Positions 33,069-40,769 of a DNA stretch of 64,000 nt are shown here, piece by piece; positions within the stretch are counted from its first letter, which is position 1, and each line of letters starts with the position of its first letter. The notes under the pieces are model-generated. The model was not told the DNA's origin. It did no database searches and saw nothing but the letters and a program-made list of their open reading frames with translations. The translations under genes were made by a program, and so were the position numbers. The stretch is from Jeotgalibacillus terrae (GTDB lineage Bacteria > Bacillota > Bacilli > Bacillales > Jeotgalibacillaceae), in the NCBI RefSeq assembly GCF_016908195.1, contig NZ_JAFBDK010000015.1, forward strand, positions 27,950 to 91,949. Reading direction: 5' to 3'.

Positions 33069-35036
33069 TTATTCCTCCTCTGATGTCATCATTTGTTCAT
33101 TTTCAAGAATATTTTCATTCTCTTCAAGGCCAAACTCTACGTGAGCTTCAATCCACTTTCTTCTGGGCTCTACTTTATCTCCCATCAGTGTAGTTACTCT
33201 TCGTTCCGCTCGAGCACCGTCATCAATCCGGACTCTGATTAATGTTCTGGTTTCAGGGTCCATCGTTGTTTCCCAGAGCTGTGAAGGGTTCATCTCCCCT
33301 AAACCTTTATAGCGCTGGAGCGTATATCCTTTACCAACTTTTTGGGTTACACTGCCCAGTTCATCATCAGTCCACGCATATTCAATGACTTCTTTCTTAC
33401 CTGAGCCTTTACTTACTTTATAAAGTGGCGGAAGGGCAATATAAACTCTCCCTGCTTCCACGAGCGGCTTCATGTAACGGTAAAAGAAAGTCAGCAGAAG
33501 TACCTGTATATGTGCACCATCAGTATCAGCATCAGTCATAATCACGATTTTGTCATACTGCACATCATCAAGATTAAAGTCTGGTCCCACGCCTGCACCA
33601 ATCGCATGAATGATTGTATTGATCTCTTCATTCTTAAAAATATCAGCAAGCTTTGCTTTTTCTGTATTAACAACCTTACCACGCAGCGGCAATACCGCCT
33701 GGAACTTACGGTCGCGTCCCTGCTTGGCTGAACCGCCTGCTGAGTCCCCCTCAACCAGGTAGAGTTCATTTTTTGCAGCATTTTTTGATTGGGCAGGTGT
33801 AAGCTTTCCGGAAAGAATCGTATCAGATTTTTTTCTCTTTTTTCCGTTTCTGGCATCTTCCCTAGCCTTTCTTGCTGCTTCTCTTGCCTGCTGCGCTCTG
33901 ATTGCTTTTTTAATGAGCATTGAACTGATATCAGGATTCTCCTCTAAGAAATAGAGCAGTTTTCCTGCAACCACTCCATCAACAGCAGAACGAGCTTCCG
34001 ATGTGCCAAGTTTCCCTTTTGTCTGGCCTTCGAACTGAAGGATCTGTTCAGGAACCCTGATCGAAACAATACTTGCAAAACCTTCCCGTATATCGCTGCC
34101 TTCAAGGTTTTTATCTTTGTCTTTTAACAGACTGACTTTTCTTGCATATTCATTAAATACCCGGGTTACTGCAGTTTTAGCCCCTGCCTCATGCGTTCCG
34201 CCATCCTTTGTTCTGACGTTATTTACAAAAGAAAGAATGGTTTCAGAGAATCCGTCATTAAATTGGAATGCAAACTCGACTTCTATGTCAGCCTGTTCCC
34301 CTTCAAATGATACGACCGGATGAAGAATATCTTTTTCTTCGTTCAAGTATGAAACAAAAGCTTCAATACCTGTGTCAAACTGAAACACTTCTTTTTTATC
34401 ATCACGGAGATCTGCTATTTCAATCGCAAATCCTTTTAACAAAAAAGCACTTTCTCTCAGTCTTTCACTCAACGTCTCATAATTAAAGTGAGTTGTACTG
34501 AATATTGAAGGGTCCGGTTTAAAATGAATCAGCGTTCCTGTTTCTTTCGTTGAACCTTTCTTTTCAAGCGTTGTTACCGGTTTGCCTCCATTTTCAAAAC
34601 GCTGTTTAAAAACAGAGCCATCACGGTAAATCGTGACATCCAGCCATTCGGAAAGTGCATTCACAACTGATGCACCTACGCCATGCAGACCTCCGCTTGT
34701 CTTGTAGCCACCCTGACCAAATTTTCCTCCAGCATGCAGTACCGTAAAGATTACTTCAGGTGTAGGCTTACCGGATCTGTGCATCCCTGTAGGCATACCC
34801 CTCCCGTAATCGCGAACAGATATACTGTTATCTTCATGTATTTTCACATCGATCTGTCTGCCAAATCCGCCTAGCGCTTCATCTACAGAGTTGTCAACGA
34901 TCTCATAAACAAGGTGATGAAGGCCGCGTGCATCAGTAGAGCCAATATACATACCGGGTCTTTTCCGGACTGCGTCTAAGCCCTCTAACACCTGGATGGC
35001 ATCATCGTTATATTCCATCATTGCTTTTTTAGCCAC
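33069..35036 (-). CDS. parE: DNA topoisomerase IV subunit B
   Basis: A 655-aa ATPase subunit. GHKL ATP site: YEIVDNSVDEALGG, RDYGRGMPTG and GLHGVGASVVNALS; TOPRIM: LVEGDSAGGSAKQG near 430 and MTDADTDGAHIQVLL near 510. The GTG start has AAGGGG at 7 nt and aligns with the usual ParE N-terminus (YNDDAIQVLEGLDAVRKRPG). Extended -10 TGATATAAT upstream and a LexA-like box near the start of transcription. Confidence 0.97.
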   Translation of the reverse strand: MAKKAMMEYNDDAIQVLEGLDAVRKRPGMYIGSTDARGLHHLVYEIVDNSVDEALGGFGRQIDVKIHEDNSISVRDYGRGMPTGMHRSGKPTPEVIFTVLHAGGKFGQGGYKTSGGLHGVGASVVNALSEWLDVTIYRDGSVFKQRFENGGKPVTTLEKKGSTKETGTLIHFKPDPSIFSTTHFNYETLSERLRESAFLLKGFAIEIADLRDDKKEVFQFDTGIEAFVSYLNEEKDILHPVVSFEGEQADIEVEFAFQFNDGFSETILSFVNNVRTKDGGTHEAGAKTAVTRVFNEYARKVSLLKDKDKNLEGSDIREGFASIVSIRVPEQILQFEGQTKGKLGTSEARSAVDGVVAGKLLYFLEENPDISSMLIKKAIRAQQAREAARKAREDARNGKKRKKSDTILSGKLTPAQSKNAAKNELYLVEGDSAGGSAKQGRDRKFQAVLPLRGKVVNTEKAKLADIFKNEEINTIIHAIGAGVGPDFNLDDVQYDKIVIMTDADTDGAHIQVLLLTFFYRYMKPLVEAGRVYIALPPLYKVSKGSGKKEVIEYAWTDDELGSVTQKVGKGYTLQRYKGLGEMNPSQLWETTMDPETRTLIRVRIDDGARAERRVTTLMGDKVEPRRKWIEAHVEFGLEENENILENEQMMTSEEE

Positions 35037-35058
35037 TAAAATTCCCCTTCCAACTATA

Positions 35059-35072
35059 CAAACAGGTGTTCG
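35059..35072 (-). promoter_or_regulatory. Candidate LexA box of parE-parC
   Basis: Minus strand CGAACACCTGTTTG (12/14 to CGAACRNRYGTTYC, 9/10 in the palindromic half-sites), just downstream of the extended -10 TGATATAAT (-10 hexamer at 35087-35082). parEC is reported to be DNA-damage induced in B. subtilis, which supports the site. Confidence 0.72.
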
Positions 35073-35203
35073 TTTTTCTTTATTATATCATATAAATATT
35101 GTACCCATCATATTCTATACTTATTTTATCAGGCTTTTCAAATGCAATCAGATAAATTCATTATGTCAACCCGTATTATTTTTAAATTTATTTGTTAAAT
35201 AAC

Positions 35204-35232
35204 AGAAAAAAGCACTGCAATTAAGCAGTGCC
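35204..35232 (-). terminator. Terminator of yneT
   Basis: GCACTGC (35212-35218) with GCAGTGC (35225-35231), T-run on the minus strand. The rest of 35088-35203 shows no gene. Confidence 0.82.
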
Positions 35233-35239
35233 TCACATA

Positions 35240-35650
35240 TCAGGGACGTGTAATACTGTGTTCTACTTTAATACACCGGTCCATAATCACTTTTCTACCT
35301 TTTTCAGTCAATTTCTGAAAAACTTCTTCATCAATCACATCAAGCTGTGTCCAGAACACCGGTGCATCTGTCTCAAGATAGTCATCGGCGAGCTCTTTTA
35401 AAAACTCTGAACGTCTGAATACATTTACGATATCCACTGACTCTGGCAGATCCTTAAGGCTTGAAACCGCCTCAACGCCAAGTGCCTCTTTGATCATAGG
35501 GTTCACAGGGATAATTTCATAACCGGCGTCCTGCATGGCTTTTGACACGCTATAAGACGTTCTTGCCGGATTATCACTGAGCCCTACAACAGCTATTTTC
35601 TTTGACTGCTGCAGAATCGATCTGATTTCATTGCGATCAGGATTTTCCAT
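35240..35650 (-). CDS. yneT: CoA-binding domain protein YneT
   Basis: A 136-aa Rossmann-like CoA-binding protein: KIAVVGLSDNPARTSYSV at the N-terminus, then GYEIIPVNPMIKEALGVEA and VDIVNVFRRSEFL, the usual blocks of this family. Start ATG 35650 has AAGGAG at 8 nt. Ligand and role unproven. It is adjacent to parE as in B. subtilis, but here follows the osmolyte transporter genes with only 12 nt between, so it may be cotranscribed with them. Confidence 0.9.
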   Translation of the reverse strand: MENPDRNEIRSILQQSKKIAVVGLSDNPARTSYSVSKAMQDAGYEIIPVNPMIKEALGVEAVSSLKDLPESVDIVNVFRRSEFLKELADDYLETDAPVFWTQLDVIDEEVFQKLTEKGRKVIMDRCIKVEHSITRP

Positions 35651-35662
35651 TGTAAACACTCC

Positions 35663-36577
35663 TTATTCTTCAATAAGTCCTTTACCTGTTAGAAATTCTT
35701 CCGCTACAGTTCTGTAATCTTCTCCATCAATGTCTACTTTTGCGTTCATTTCCTGCATTTCTTCTGCTGAAATTTGTCCATATAATCCACTTAATACCTC
35801 TTCAAGCTCAGGATAATTATCAAGAATTTCCTGTCTTACAACCGGCACAGCATCATACTTAGGGAAAAACCCTTTATCATCTTCGGTAGTGGCCAGATCA
35901 AAGCGTTCGACACGACCATCAGTAGTGAATGCCGGAATCACATCAATTTCTCCTGTTCTGACAGCATCGTACATGATACTTGGATCAAAGCTTTCAGCGG
36001 ATTCAAATTCAAAGCCGTAAGCTTCAACAAGGGCATCATATCCGTCAGCTTCTCTTTCATAAAATGGGTGAGGAGCACCGAAAGTTAAGTCGCTGCTGAT
36101 TTCAGCTAATTCACTGTATGTCGATGCATCGATACCTTCGCCCTTTCTATATGCCATTGTATAACTGTTTTCAAATCCCAATGGTTCCAGCCATGTCACA
36201 TCAAAACGCTCTTCATAGCCTTCTCTAACCCGTTCAAGAACAGAGTCACTACTTTCCCCCTGCTCAGCTTTTTCATTTAAGACCGCTTCAAGTCCGGTAC
36301 CTGTGTATTCAATGTACATATCAATATCGCCGTTTTCTAAAGACGGTGTAAGAATTGATACTTCCCCAAGCCCTTCTTCAAGCTCTACCTCGTAATCAGA
36401 ATTCCCCTCAATATATAGTTCCATAATGTGTGGAAGAATATATTGTTCTGTCCATGGCTTTCCGGCAACGATAATCGGTTCACTGCTCTCTCCTGAACTG
36501 CTGTCACTTCCACATGCACCAAGTATGCCTGACAGGGCAATTAGTGATGCTCCTGCGATCATTTTTTTCTGTTTCAT
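35663..36577 (-). CDS. Osmoprotectant/glycine betaine ABC transporter substrate-binding lipoprotein
   Basis: A 304-aa lipoprotein: signal peptide with lipobox SGILGAC (Cys about residue 22) and an OpuAC/OpuCC-type binding domain (VAGKPWTEQYILPHIMELYIE, YIEYTGTGLEAVL, GEIDVIPAFTTDGRV). It should bind quaternary ammonium osmolytes such as betaine, carnitine or choline. ATG 36577 has GAGGAG; the ATG overlapping the permease stop has none. Third gene of an ATPase-permease-binding protein operon. Confidence 0.92.
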   Translation of the reverse strand: MKQKKMIAGASLIALSGILGACGSDSSSGESSEPIIVAGKPWTEQYILPHIMELYIEGNSDYEVELEEGLGEVSILTPSLENGDIDMYIEYTGTGLEAVLNEKAEQGESSDSVLERVREGYEERFDVTWLEPLGFENSYTMAYRKGEGIDASTYSELAEISSDLTFGAPHPFYEREADGYDALVEAYGFEFESAESFDPSIMYDAVRTGEIDVIPAFTTDGRVERFDLATTEDDKGFFPKYDAVPVVRQEILDNYPELEEVLSGLYGQISAEEMQEMNAKVDIDGEDYRTVAEEFLTGKGLIEE

Positions 36578-36591
36578 ATTGTCACTCCTCA

Positions 36592-37239
36592 TTATGATTT
36601 TAACCCTTTAGGTGTCGTCTTTTTCTCTAACGTTTTTAAAATAAAGTCAAATAGCAGTGCCAGCAGTGCTACCGGTATTGCACCAGCCAGTACAAGGCTG
36701 TTGTTATAAGACTGAAGACCTCTCCAGATCACATCACCAAGTCCACCTGCGCCAACGAAAGTTGCAAGTGTAGCCACACCTACAGTCAGAACAGTTGCAG
36801 TTCTGATACCTGCCATCAAAAACGGTAAGGATAATGGCAGTTCTATTTTAAATAGTATCTGACGGTCCGTCATTCCCATTCCTTTGCCTGCTTCAATGAC
36901 TGCCTGATCTACTCCTGTAATGCCTGTATAAGTATTCCGCAGGATAGGCAGTAATGCGTAAATGATCAGTGCAATCAGAGCTGTTTCAAAACCTATCCCC
37001 ATAATCGGCACTAAAAAACCAAATAATGCAAGACTCGGTATGGTTTGAAATACTGCGGTTACACCAATATAGAATTCTGCAACTTTCTGCTTTCTGGAAA
37101 TAAATATTCCAAGAGGAAGACTGATTATTATGGCAATGAAAATAGCAGTAAACGATAAATATAAATGCTCAAGCGTTGCTTCCACGATCAGATCCTGACG
37201 GGAAGTCACAGTGTCAATAAATGTCTGAAAAAAATTCAC
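36592..37239 (-). CDS. Osmoprotectant ABC transporter permease
   Basis: A 215-aa permease with about five or six helices and the EAA-type loop EAGKGMGMTDRQILFKIELPLSLP near residue 140. It is of the OpuCB/OpuCD/YehW type. Only one permease gene exists here, so the transporter probably uses a homodimer, unlike OpuC with two. It overlaps the ATPase gene by 4 nt. Confidence 0.92.
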   Translation of the reverse strand: MNFFQTFIDTVTSRQDLIVEATLEHLYLSFTAIFIAIIISLPLGIFISRKQKVAEFYIGVTAVFQTIPSLALFGFLVPIMGIGFETALIALIIYALLPILRNTYTGITGVDQAVIEAGKGMGMTDRQILFKIELPLSLPFLMAGIRTATVLTVGVATLATFVGAGGLGDVIWRGLQSYNNSLVLAGAIPVALLALLFDFILKTLEKKTTPKGLKS

Positions 37240-38207
37240 TGCAGCGCCTCCTCTTCATCGATACCGGCGAGTGCGGCAAGCAATCGATCTTTATGAACAG
37301 AACCAGTAATTTTATCGTTTTCAATTACAGCAGCTGAGTCTGTTTTGTTGGCAATCAGATATCTGACAGTTTCTTTGATCGATGAAGATGCATCAATTGT
37401 GTACTCAGACTGATGAGGTTCTGTGGTTCTGTCAATGTAAGCGTGGATACTTTGTCTGGAATGATCACTGAGGTATGTCTGTATCCGTTCTTCTCCAATA
37501 AATGATCTGACAAAATCGTTTGCAGGTTCGCGCAACAGTTGTTCAGGTGAAGCAATCTGCTGGATTACACCGTCTCTTAATAAAACAATTTCATCAGCGA
37601 TTTTTAGTGCTTCATCCATATCATGTGTTACAAAAACAATGGTCTTTTTGATTTTCAGCTGAAGCTGCTTTAATTCATCCTGAAGCTGCTCACGGCTGAT
37701 CGGATCAAGTGCACTGAATGGTTCATCCATCAGTATAATAGGCGGCTCGTCAGCAAGTGCTCTGACAACTCCTACGCGCTGCTGCTGGCCTCCGCTTAAC
37801 TCTAATGGATACCTCTTTTTATAAGTATCAGGATCAAGCCCTACAAGGTTTAACAGCTCATTAACTCTGTCCTGATATTCAGCTTTCTTTTTACCTTTCA
37901 GCTTAGGTATCAATCCTACATTTTCTTCAATTGTCATATGCGGGAATAATCCGATACGCTGAATGACATAGCCTATACTTCTTCTGAGTTCAACTTCTTT
38001 TACATCAGCTGTGTCTTTGCCATCTATCTCAATCGTCCCGGATGTGATGCTGATCAGTCTATTAATCATTTTCATCGTCGTTGTCTTGCCGCATCCGCTT
38101 GGACCGATAAGTGCAACCAGCTGACCTTCTTTAATATGTAAGTTCATGTCTTTGATTGCTTCCGTTCCGTCCGGAAATGTTTTTGATACATTTTTAAAAA
38201 CTATCAT
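37236..38207 (-). CDS. Osmoprotectant ABC transporter ATPase with a short CBS region
   Basis: A 323-aa ATPase: Walker A ALIGPSGCGKTTTM near residue 30, Q-loop, signature LSGGQQQRVGVVRAL, Walker B IILMDEPFSALDP. The C-terminus (about 255-315) looks like a single CBS motif (SSIKETVRYLIANKTDSAAVIENDKITGSV); OpuCA has two, which sense ionic strength. The ATG at 38207 has AAGGGG at 7 nt; an N-terminal extension of the open frame is not coding-like. Confidence 0.92.
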   Translation of the reverse strand: MIVFKNVSKTFPDGTEAIKDMNLHIKEGQLVALIGPSGCGKTTTMKMINRLISITSGTIEIDGKDTADVKEVELRRSIGYVIQRIGLFPHMTIEENVGLIPKLKGKKKAEYQDRVNELLNLVGLDPDTYKKRYPLELSGGQQQRVGVVRALADEPPIILMDEPFSALDPISREQLQDELKQLQLKIKKTIVFVTHDMDEALKIADEIVLLRDGVIQQIASPEQLLREPANDFVRSFIGEERIQTYLSDHSRQSIHAYIDRTTEPHQSEYTIDASSSIKETVRYLIANKTDSAAVIENDKITGSVHKDRLLAALAGIDEEEALQ

Positions 38208-38326
38208 AGATCTACCCCTTCCTATATCTATTATTACATTCCCTGGTCCAAATTTCATAAACTCTTTTAAGTCAGGATCTGTCGAATTATTTGCAGTCAA
38301 AAGCTGAGAATGACGAAAAGTTTATT

Positions 38327-38355
38327 TTCTCAATGTATTTTCATGATAATATAAT
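38327..38355 (+). promoter_or_regulatory. Promoter of plsY
   Basis: TTCTCA (38327-38332), 17-bp spacer, TATAAT (38350-38355). Confidence 0.65.
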
Positions 38356-38387
38356 AGTATTCATACATATTATAAGGAGAATTTATT

Positions 38388-38972
38388 ATGGAAATTGGTC
38401 TTATACTTATAGCTGCTTACATACTCGGTTCTATTCCGTCCGGTCTCTGGATTGGGAAAATGTTTTATAAAAAAGATATCAGAAACTACGGCAGCGGAAA
38501 CCTTGGTGCAACCAACACTTTCAGAACATTAGGTAAAAAAGCGGGAATTGTTGTTACTGTGATTGACATTTTAAAAGGAACGGCTGCTACACTGCTGCCT
38601 CTCCTAGCAGGACTGCCGGATTTAATGCTGATTGCAGGGGTTGCTTCAGTCATTGGTCATATCTTTCCAGTATTCGCCGGTTTTAAAGGCGGTAAAGCGG
38701 TAGCCACTTCTTCAGGTGTAGTCCTTGGATACGCACCAATTTTATTTGTACTGGTAGTGCTCGTATTTTTAATCGTCCTGAAGCTTTCAAAATACGTTTC
38801 ACTTTCATCCATGTCAGCAGCATTATTCGGAATCATTTATTGCCTTGTTTTTACTAATGACCTGTTTTTAACACTAATTGTTGGTGTAATGTCAATTTTT
38901 ATTGTGATAAGACATAAAGACAATATCGCACGAATCAAAAATAAAACTGAACCAAAAATAAAATGGATGTAG
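38388..38972 (+). CDS. plsY: Acyl-phosphate:glycerol-3-phosphate acyltransferase PlsY
   Basis: First acylation step of phospholipid synthesis, using acyl-phosphate from PlsX. A 194-aa membrane protein with about five helices and the three PlsY motifs: [29 protein letters not shown] and [26 protein letters not shown]. It is in the usual position near parE/yneT, here separated by the osmolyte transporter genes. Confidence 0.96.
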   Translation: MEIGLILIAAYILGSIPSGLWIGKMFYKKDIRNYGSGNLGATNTFRTLGKKAGIVVTVIDILKGTAATLLPLLAGLPDLMLIAGVASVIGHIFPVFAGFKGGKAVATSSGVVLGYAPILFVLVVLVFLIVLKLSKYVSLSSMSAALFGIIYCLVFTNDLFLTLIVGVMSIFIVIRHKDNIARIKNKTEPKIKWM

Positions 38973-38973
38973 T

Positions 38974-39002
38974 AAAACCGCGACAACTGTGTCGCGGTTT
39001 TA
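38974..39002. terminator. Bidirectional terminator
   Basis: AAAACCGCGACA (38974-38985), ACTG loop, TGTCGCGGTTTT (38990-39001). Confidence 0.92.
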
Positions 39003-39251
39003 CTAATGAGAAAATAAATGCGGTGATAAAAAAATCATGACAATTGCTGCACCGGCAAGTACACTTGTACTCAACAGCCAGGCCTTGCGATTTTTACGGC
39101 TTAACATGATGAGGCCGGAGTATATAAGAGCACCTGCAGCAAGTGAAATCAGCGCCTCCACATAATATTTTGATTCAAGCTGAATAAAAACCTGTAATAC
39201 AAGTCCTCCAAAAATAAATAAACCAATCCACGTAAAAAGATTTTTTTCCAT
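39003..39251 (-). CDS. Small membrane protein (82 aa)
   Basis: Three hydrophobic helices (about residues 6-22, 32-50, 58-76) with short basic connections (LSRKNRKAW). SD AAAGGGTG before the ATG. It ends exactly at the plsY terminator. No known motif, function unknown. Confidence 0.72.
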   Translation of the reverse strand: MEKNLFTWIGLFIFGGLVLQVFIQLESKYYVEALISLAAGALIYSGLIMLSRKNRKAWLLSTSVLAGAAIVMIFLSPHLFSH

Positions 39252-39350
39252 GATAACACCCTTTCTTTGTCACAGGAAATTTTCTCATCTATAATAGGGA
39301 CAAACCTAACAGCTGTTAAGTGATAACAGCCCCGAAAGGAGAATTTTCCG

Positions 39351-39644
39351 ATGAATATAATCGTAACAGACGATGCGCTTGAATGGTTTAAAAATGAAAT
39401 GCTGATTGAAGAAGGTGCCCATGTCAGGTTCTTTGCGAAATATGGCGGATCCAGTGCTGTACAGGAAGGATTCTCACTTGGCGTAGCCAAAGATGAACCT
39501 GGCGAACCTGCTGCTGAAACTGAAAAAGACGGGATACATTTTTTCGTTGAAGAAAGTGACTTATGGTACTTTGACGGGCATGATCTTCATGTAACATATG
39601 ATGAAAAACTCGAAGGACCTGAATATGAATATAAAAAGTCTTAA
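39351..39644 (+). CDS. yneR: HesB-like protein YneR
   Basis: A 97-aa HesB/IscA-fold protein, starting MNIIVTDDALEWFKNEM and with RFFAKYGGSSAVQEGFSLGVA and the YFDGHDLHVTYDE ending. It lacks the conserved cysteines of IscA, so it is not an ordinary Fe-S carrier. AAAGGAG precedes the ATG. Position between plsY and yneQ is the B. subtilis order. Confidence 0.92.
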   Translation: MNIIVTDDALEWFKNEMLIEEGAHVRFFAKYGGSSAVQEGFSLGVAKDEPGEPAAETEKDGIHFFVEESDLWYFDGHDLHVTYDEKLEGPEYEYKKS

Positions 39645-39666
39645 ACCGCAGAAATGCGGTTTTTTA
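39643..39666 (+). terminator. Terminator after yneR
   Basis: AACCGCA / TGCGGTT with a GAAA loop and TTTT; overlaps the end of the convergent yneQ. Confidence 0.82.
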
Positions 39667-39969
39667 TTTTATATTGAACCGATTCATCTGCTCCTGCATT
39701 CCTTCTGCCTTTAAAATTTCAACTTGAACCCTGCCAATAAGGTCATAATGGGAGTAGCCATCTTCACGGATGTGAATCCATTCTTTTTTTAAACCATACT
39801 GCCTGCCCCAGTCATAGAGTTTTCCAAGATCTTTAGCTCCAACCTTTGTTACTGTCTTCATGTCGCCAAAACGATCATCCAGCCAATAGTGCGTGATAAA
39901 AGCAACCTTTCCTCTATCAATATCCTTTTTCCACTGAATAAGCTCCTGTCTTTTAAGTCCGAATGCCAT
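39664..39969 (-). CDS. yneQ: YneQ-like conserved hypothetical protein
   Basis: A 101-aa basic soluble protein with WKKDIDRGKVAFITHYWLDDRFGDMKTVTKVG as its conserved centre. It matches the length and place of B. subtilis YneQ. Its ATG overlaps the yneP stop (TAATG). Function unknown. Confidence 0.85.
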   Translation of the reverse strand: MAFGLKRQELIQWKKDIDRGKVAFITHYWLDDRFGDMKTVTKVGAKDLGKLYDWGRQYGLKKEWIHIREDGYSHYDLIGRVQVEILKAEGMQEQMNRFNIK

Positions 39970-40412
39970 TAAGGTCTGGTCTCCTGCATATCAGACAGCT
40001 TTTTATATTTTTTACATGCTTCATGCCACTCAGGAAAATACTTTCTGATTAATACCGGTCTGAAGTTATCTTTTTTAACACAAACGTGTTTACTTAATCC
40101 CGTAGCAGCAACCTTTCCATCTGCCAAAAGGATTTCATACCCGTAATGTGTCCGCAATCCATCATAATGATCAATCCATGTATGTACAGTGACATCGTCT
40201 CCATATTTTGCAGGACTCTTGTAGGAAATATTGATATCCATGACAGGCGCCAGAATCCCTTCTTCTTCCATATCAGTGTATTTAAATCCCATTTCTTCAA
40301 TTAATGATGTTCGTCCAATTTCCATCCATACTAAATAATTAGCATGATAGACAACACCCATTTGATCTGTTTCAGCATAGCGTACTTCTATTTCTTTTTG
40401 TGCAACGAGCAT
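39969..40412 (-). CDS. yneP: YbgC-type acyl-CoA thioesterase YneP
   Basis: A 147-aa hot-dog fold thioesterase: VRYAETDQMGVVYHANYLVW, with the catalytic Asp and the HANY motif, followed by ISYKSPAKYGDDVTVHTWI. Likely hydrolyses acyl-CoA or 4-hydroxybenzoyl-CoA-like substrates. GAGGG precedes the ATG. Cotranscribed with yneQ. Confidence 0.92.
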   Translation of the reverse strand: MLVAQKEIEVRYAETDQMGVVYHANYLVWMEIGRTSLIEEMGFKYTDMEEEGILAPVMDINISYKSPAKYGDDVTVHTWIDHYDGLRTHYGYEILLADGKVAATGLSKHVCVKKDNFRPVLIRKYFPEWHEACKKYKKLSDMQETRP

Positions 40413-40469
40413 GCAGAACCCTCATTTCATCTGTATATTCTTTTATTATAACGAAAAAATGAAGAGATC

Positions 40470-40508
40470 AAAAATAAAAGCACCCTATCCTGACTGGACA
40501 GAATGCGA
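40470..40508 (-). terminator. Terminator of the FbpB-like gene
   Basis: Minus strand GCATTCTGTCC and GGATAGGGTGC form an 11-bp stem with three G-T wobbles, followed by TTTTATTTTT. Confidence 0.65.
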
Positions 40509-40513
40509 TCTGA

Positions 40514-40648
40514 TTAACTTTTTTCAGTCCATGTAATCCATCTTTTCTCCAATCTTTCCTCAATCCGATCCATTTTCACAGGATCCTTTTTAATGTCAGA
40601 TCGATTCTCAGCCAGCAATTCCTGAAATGACTTTCCTTTCACTCTCAT
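40514..40648 (-). CDS. FbpB-family small basic protein (44 aa)
   Basis: A 44-codon frame with AGGAGGTG before its ATG: MRVKGKSFQELLAENRSDIK, then KMDRIEERLEKRW. The K-S-F-x-E-L-x-x-E-N-R plus D-x-I-E-x-R-x-E-K pattern is that of FbpB (Fur-regulated basic protein B), a helper of the FsrA iron-sparing small RNA. It lies between acnA and yneP; aconitase is an FsrA target in B. subtilis, so the location makes sense. I see no convincing Fur box upstream. Confidence 0.72.
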   Translation of the reverse strand: MRVKGKSFQELLAENRSDIKKDPVKMDRIEERLEKRWITWTEKS

Positions 40649-40730
40649 TCAATTTCACCTCCTACTATCAGTATGTCACAATACAACTTCATTTAAACTG
40701 AATTATTTAAATTTTATAATTATTTTGCAG

Positions 40731-40764
40731 AAAAAAATCCGACAGCTGTTACACTGTCGGATTT
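40731..40764 (-). terminator. Terminator of acnA
   Basis: AAATCCGACAG (40735-40745) with CTGTCGGATTT (40754-40764), T-run on the minus strand. Confidence 0.92.
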
Positions 40765-40769
40765 AGTCA

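Noticed and set aside
37355..37555. Frames antisense to or inside long genes (for example within opu-type ATPase, parC, acnA, sbcC)
   Set aside because: All lie inside well-supported genes in other frames, lack SD sequences and have no family resemblance.
40649..40769. Fur box upstream of the FbpB-like gene
   Set aside because: The stretch is AT-rich but no arrangement close to TGATAATNATTATCA could be found.
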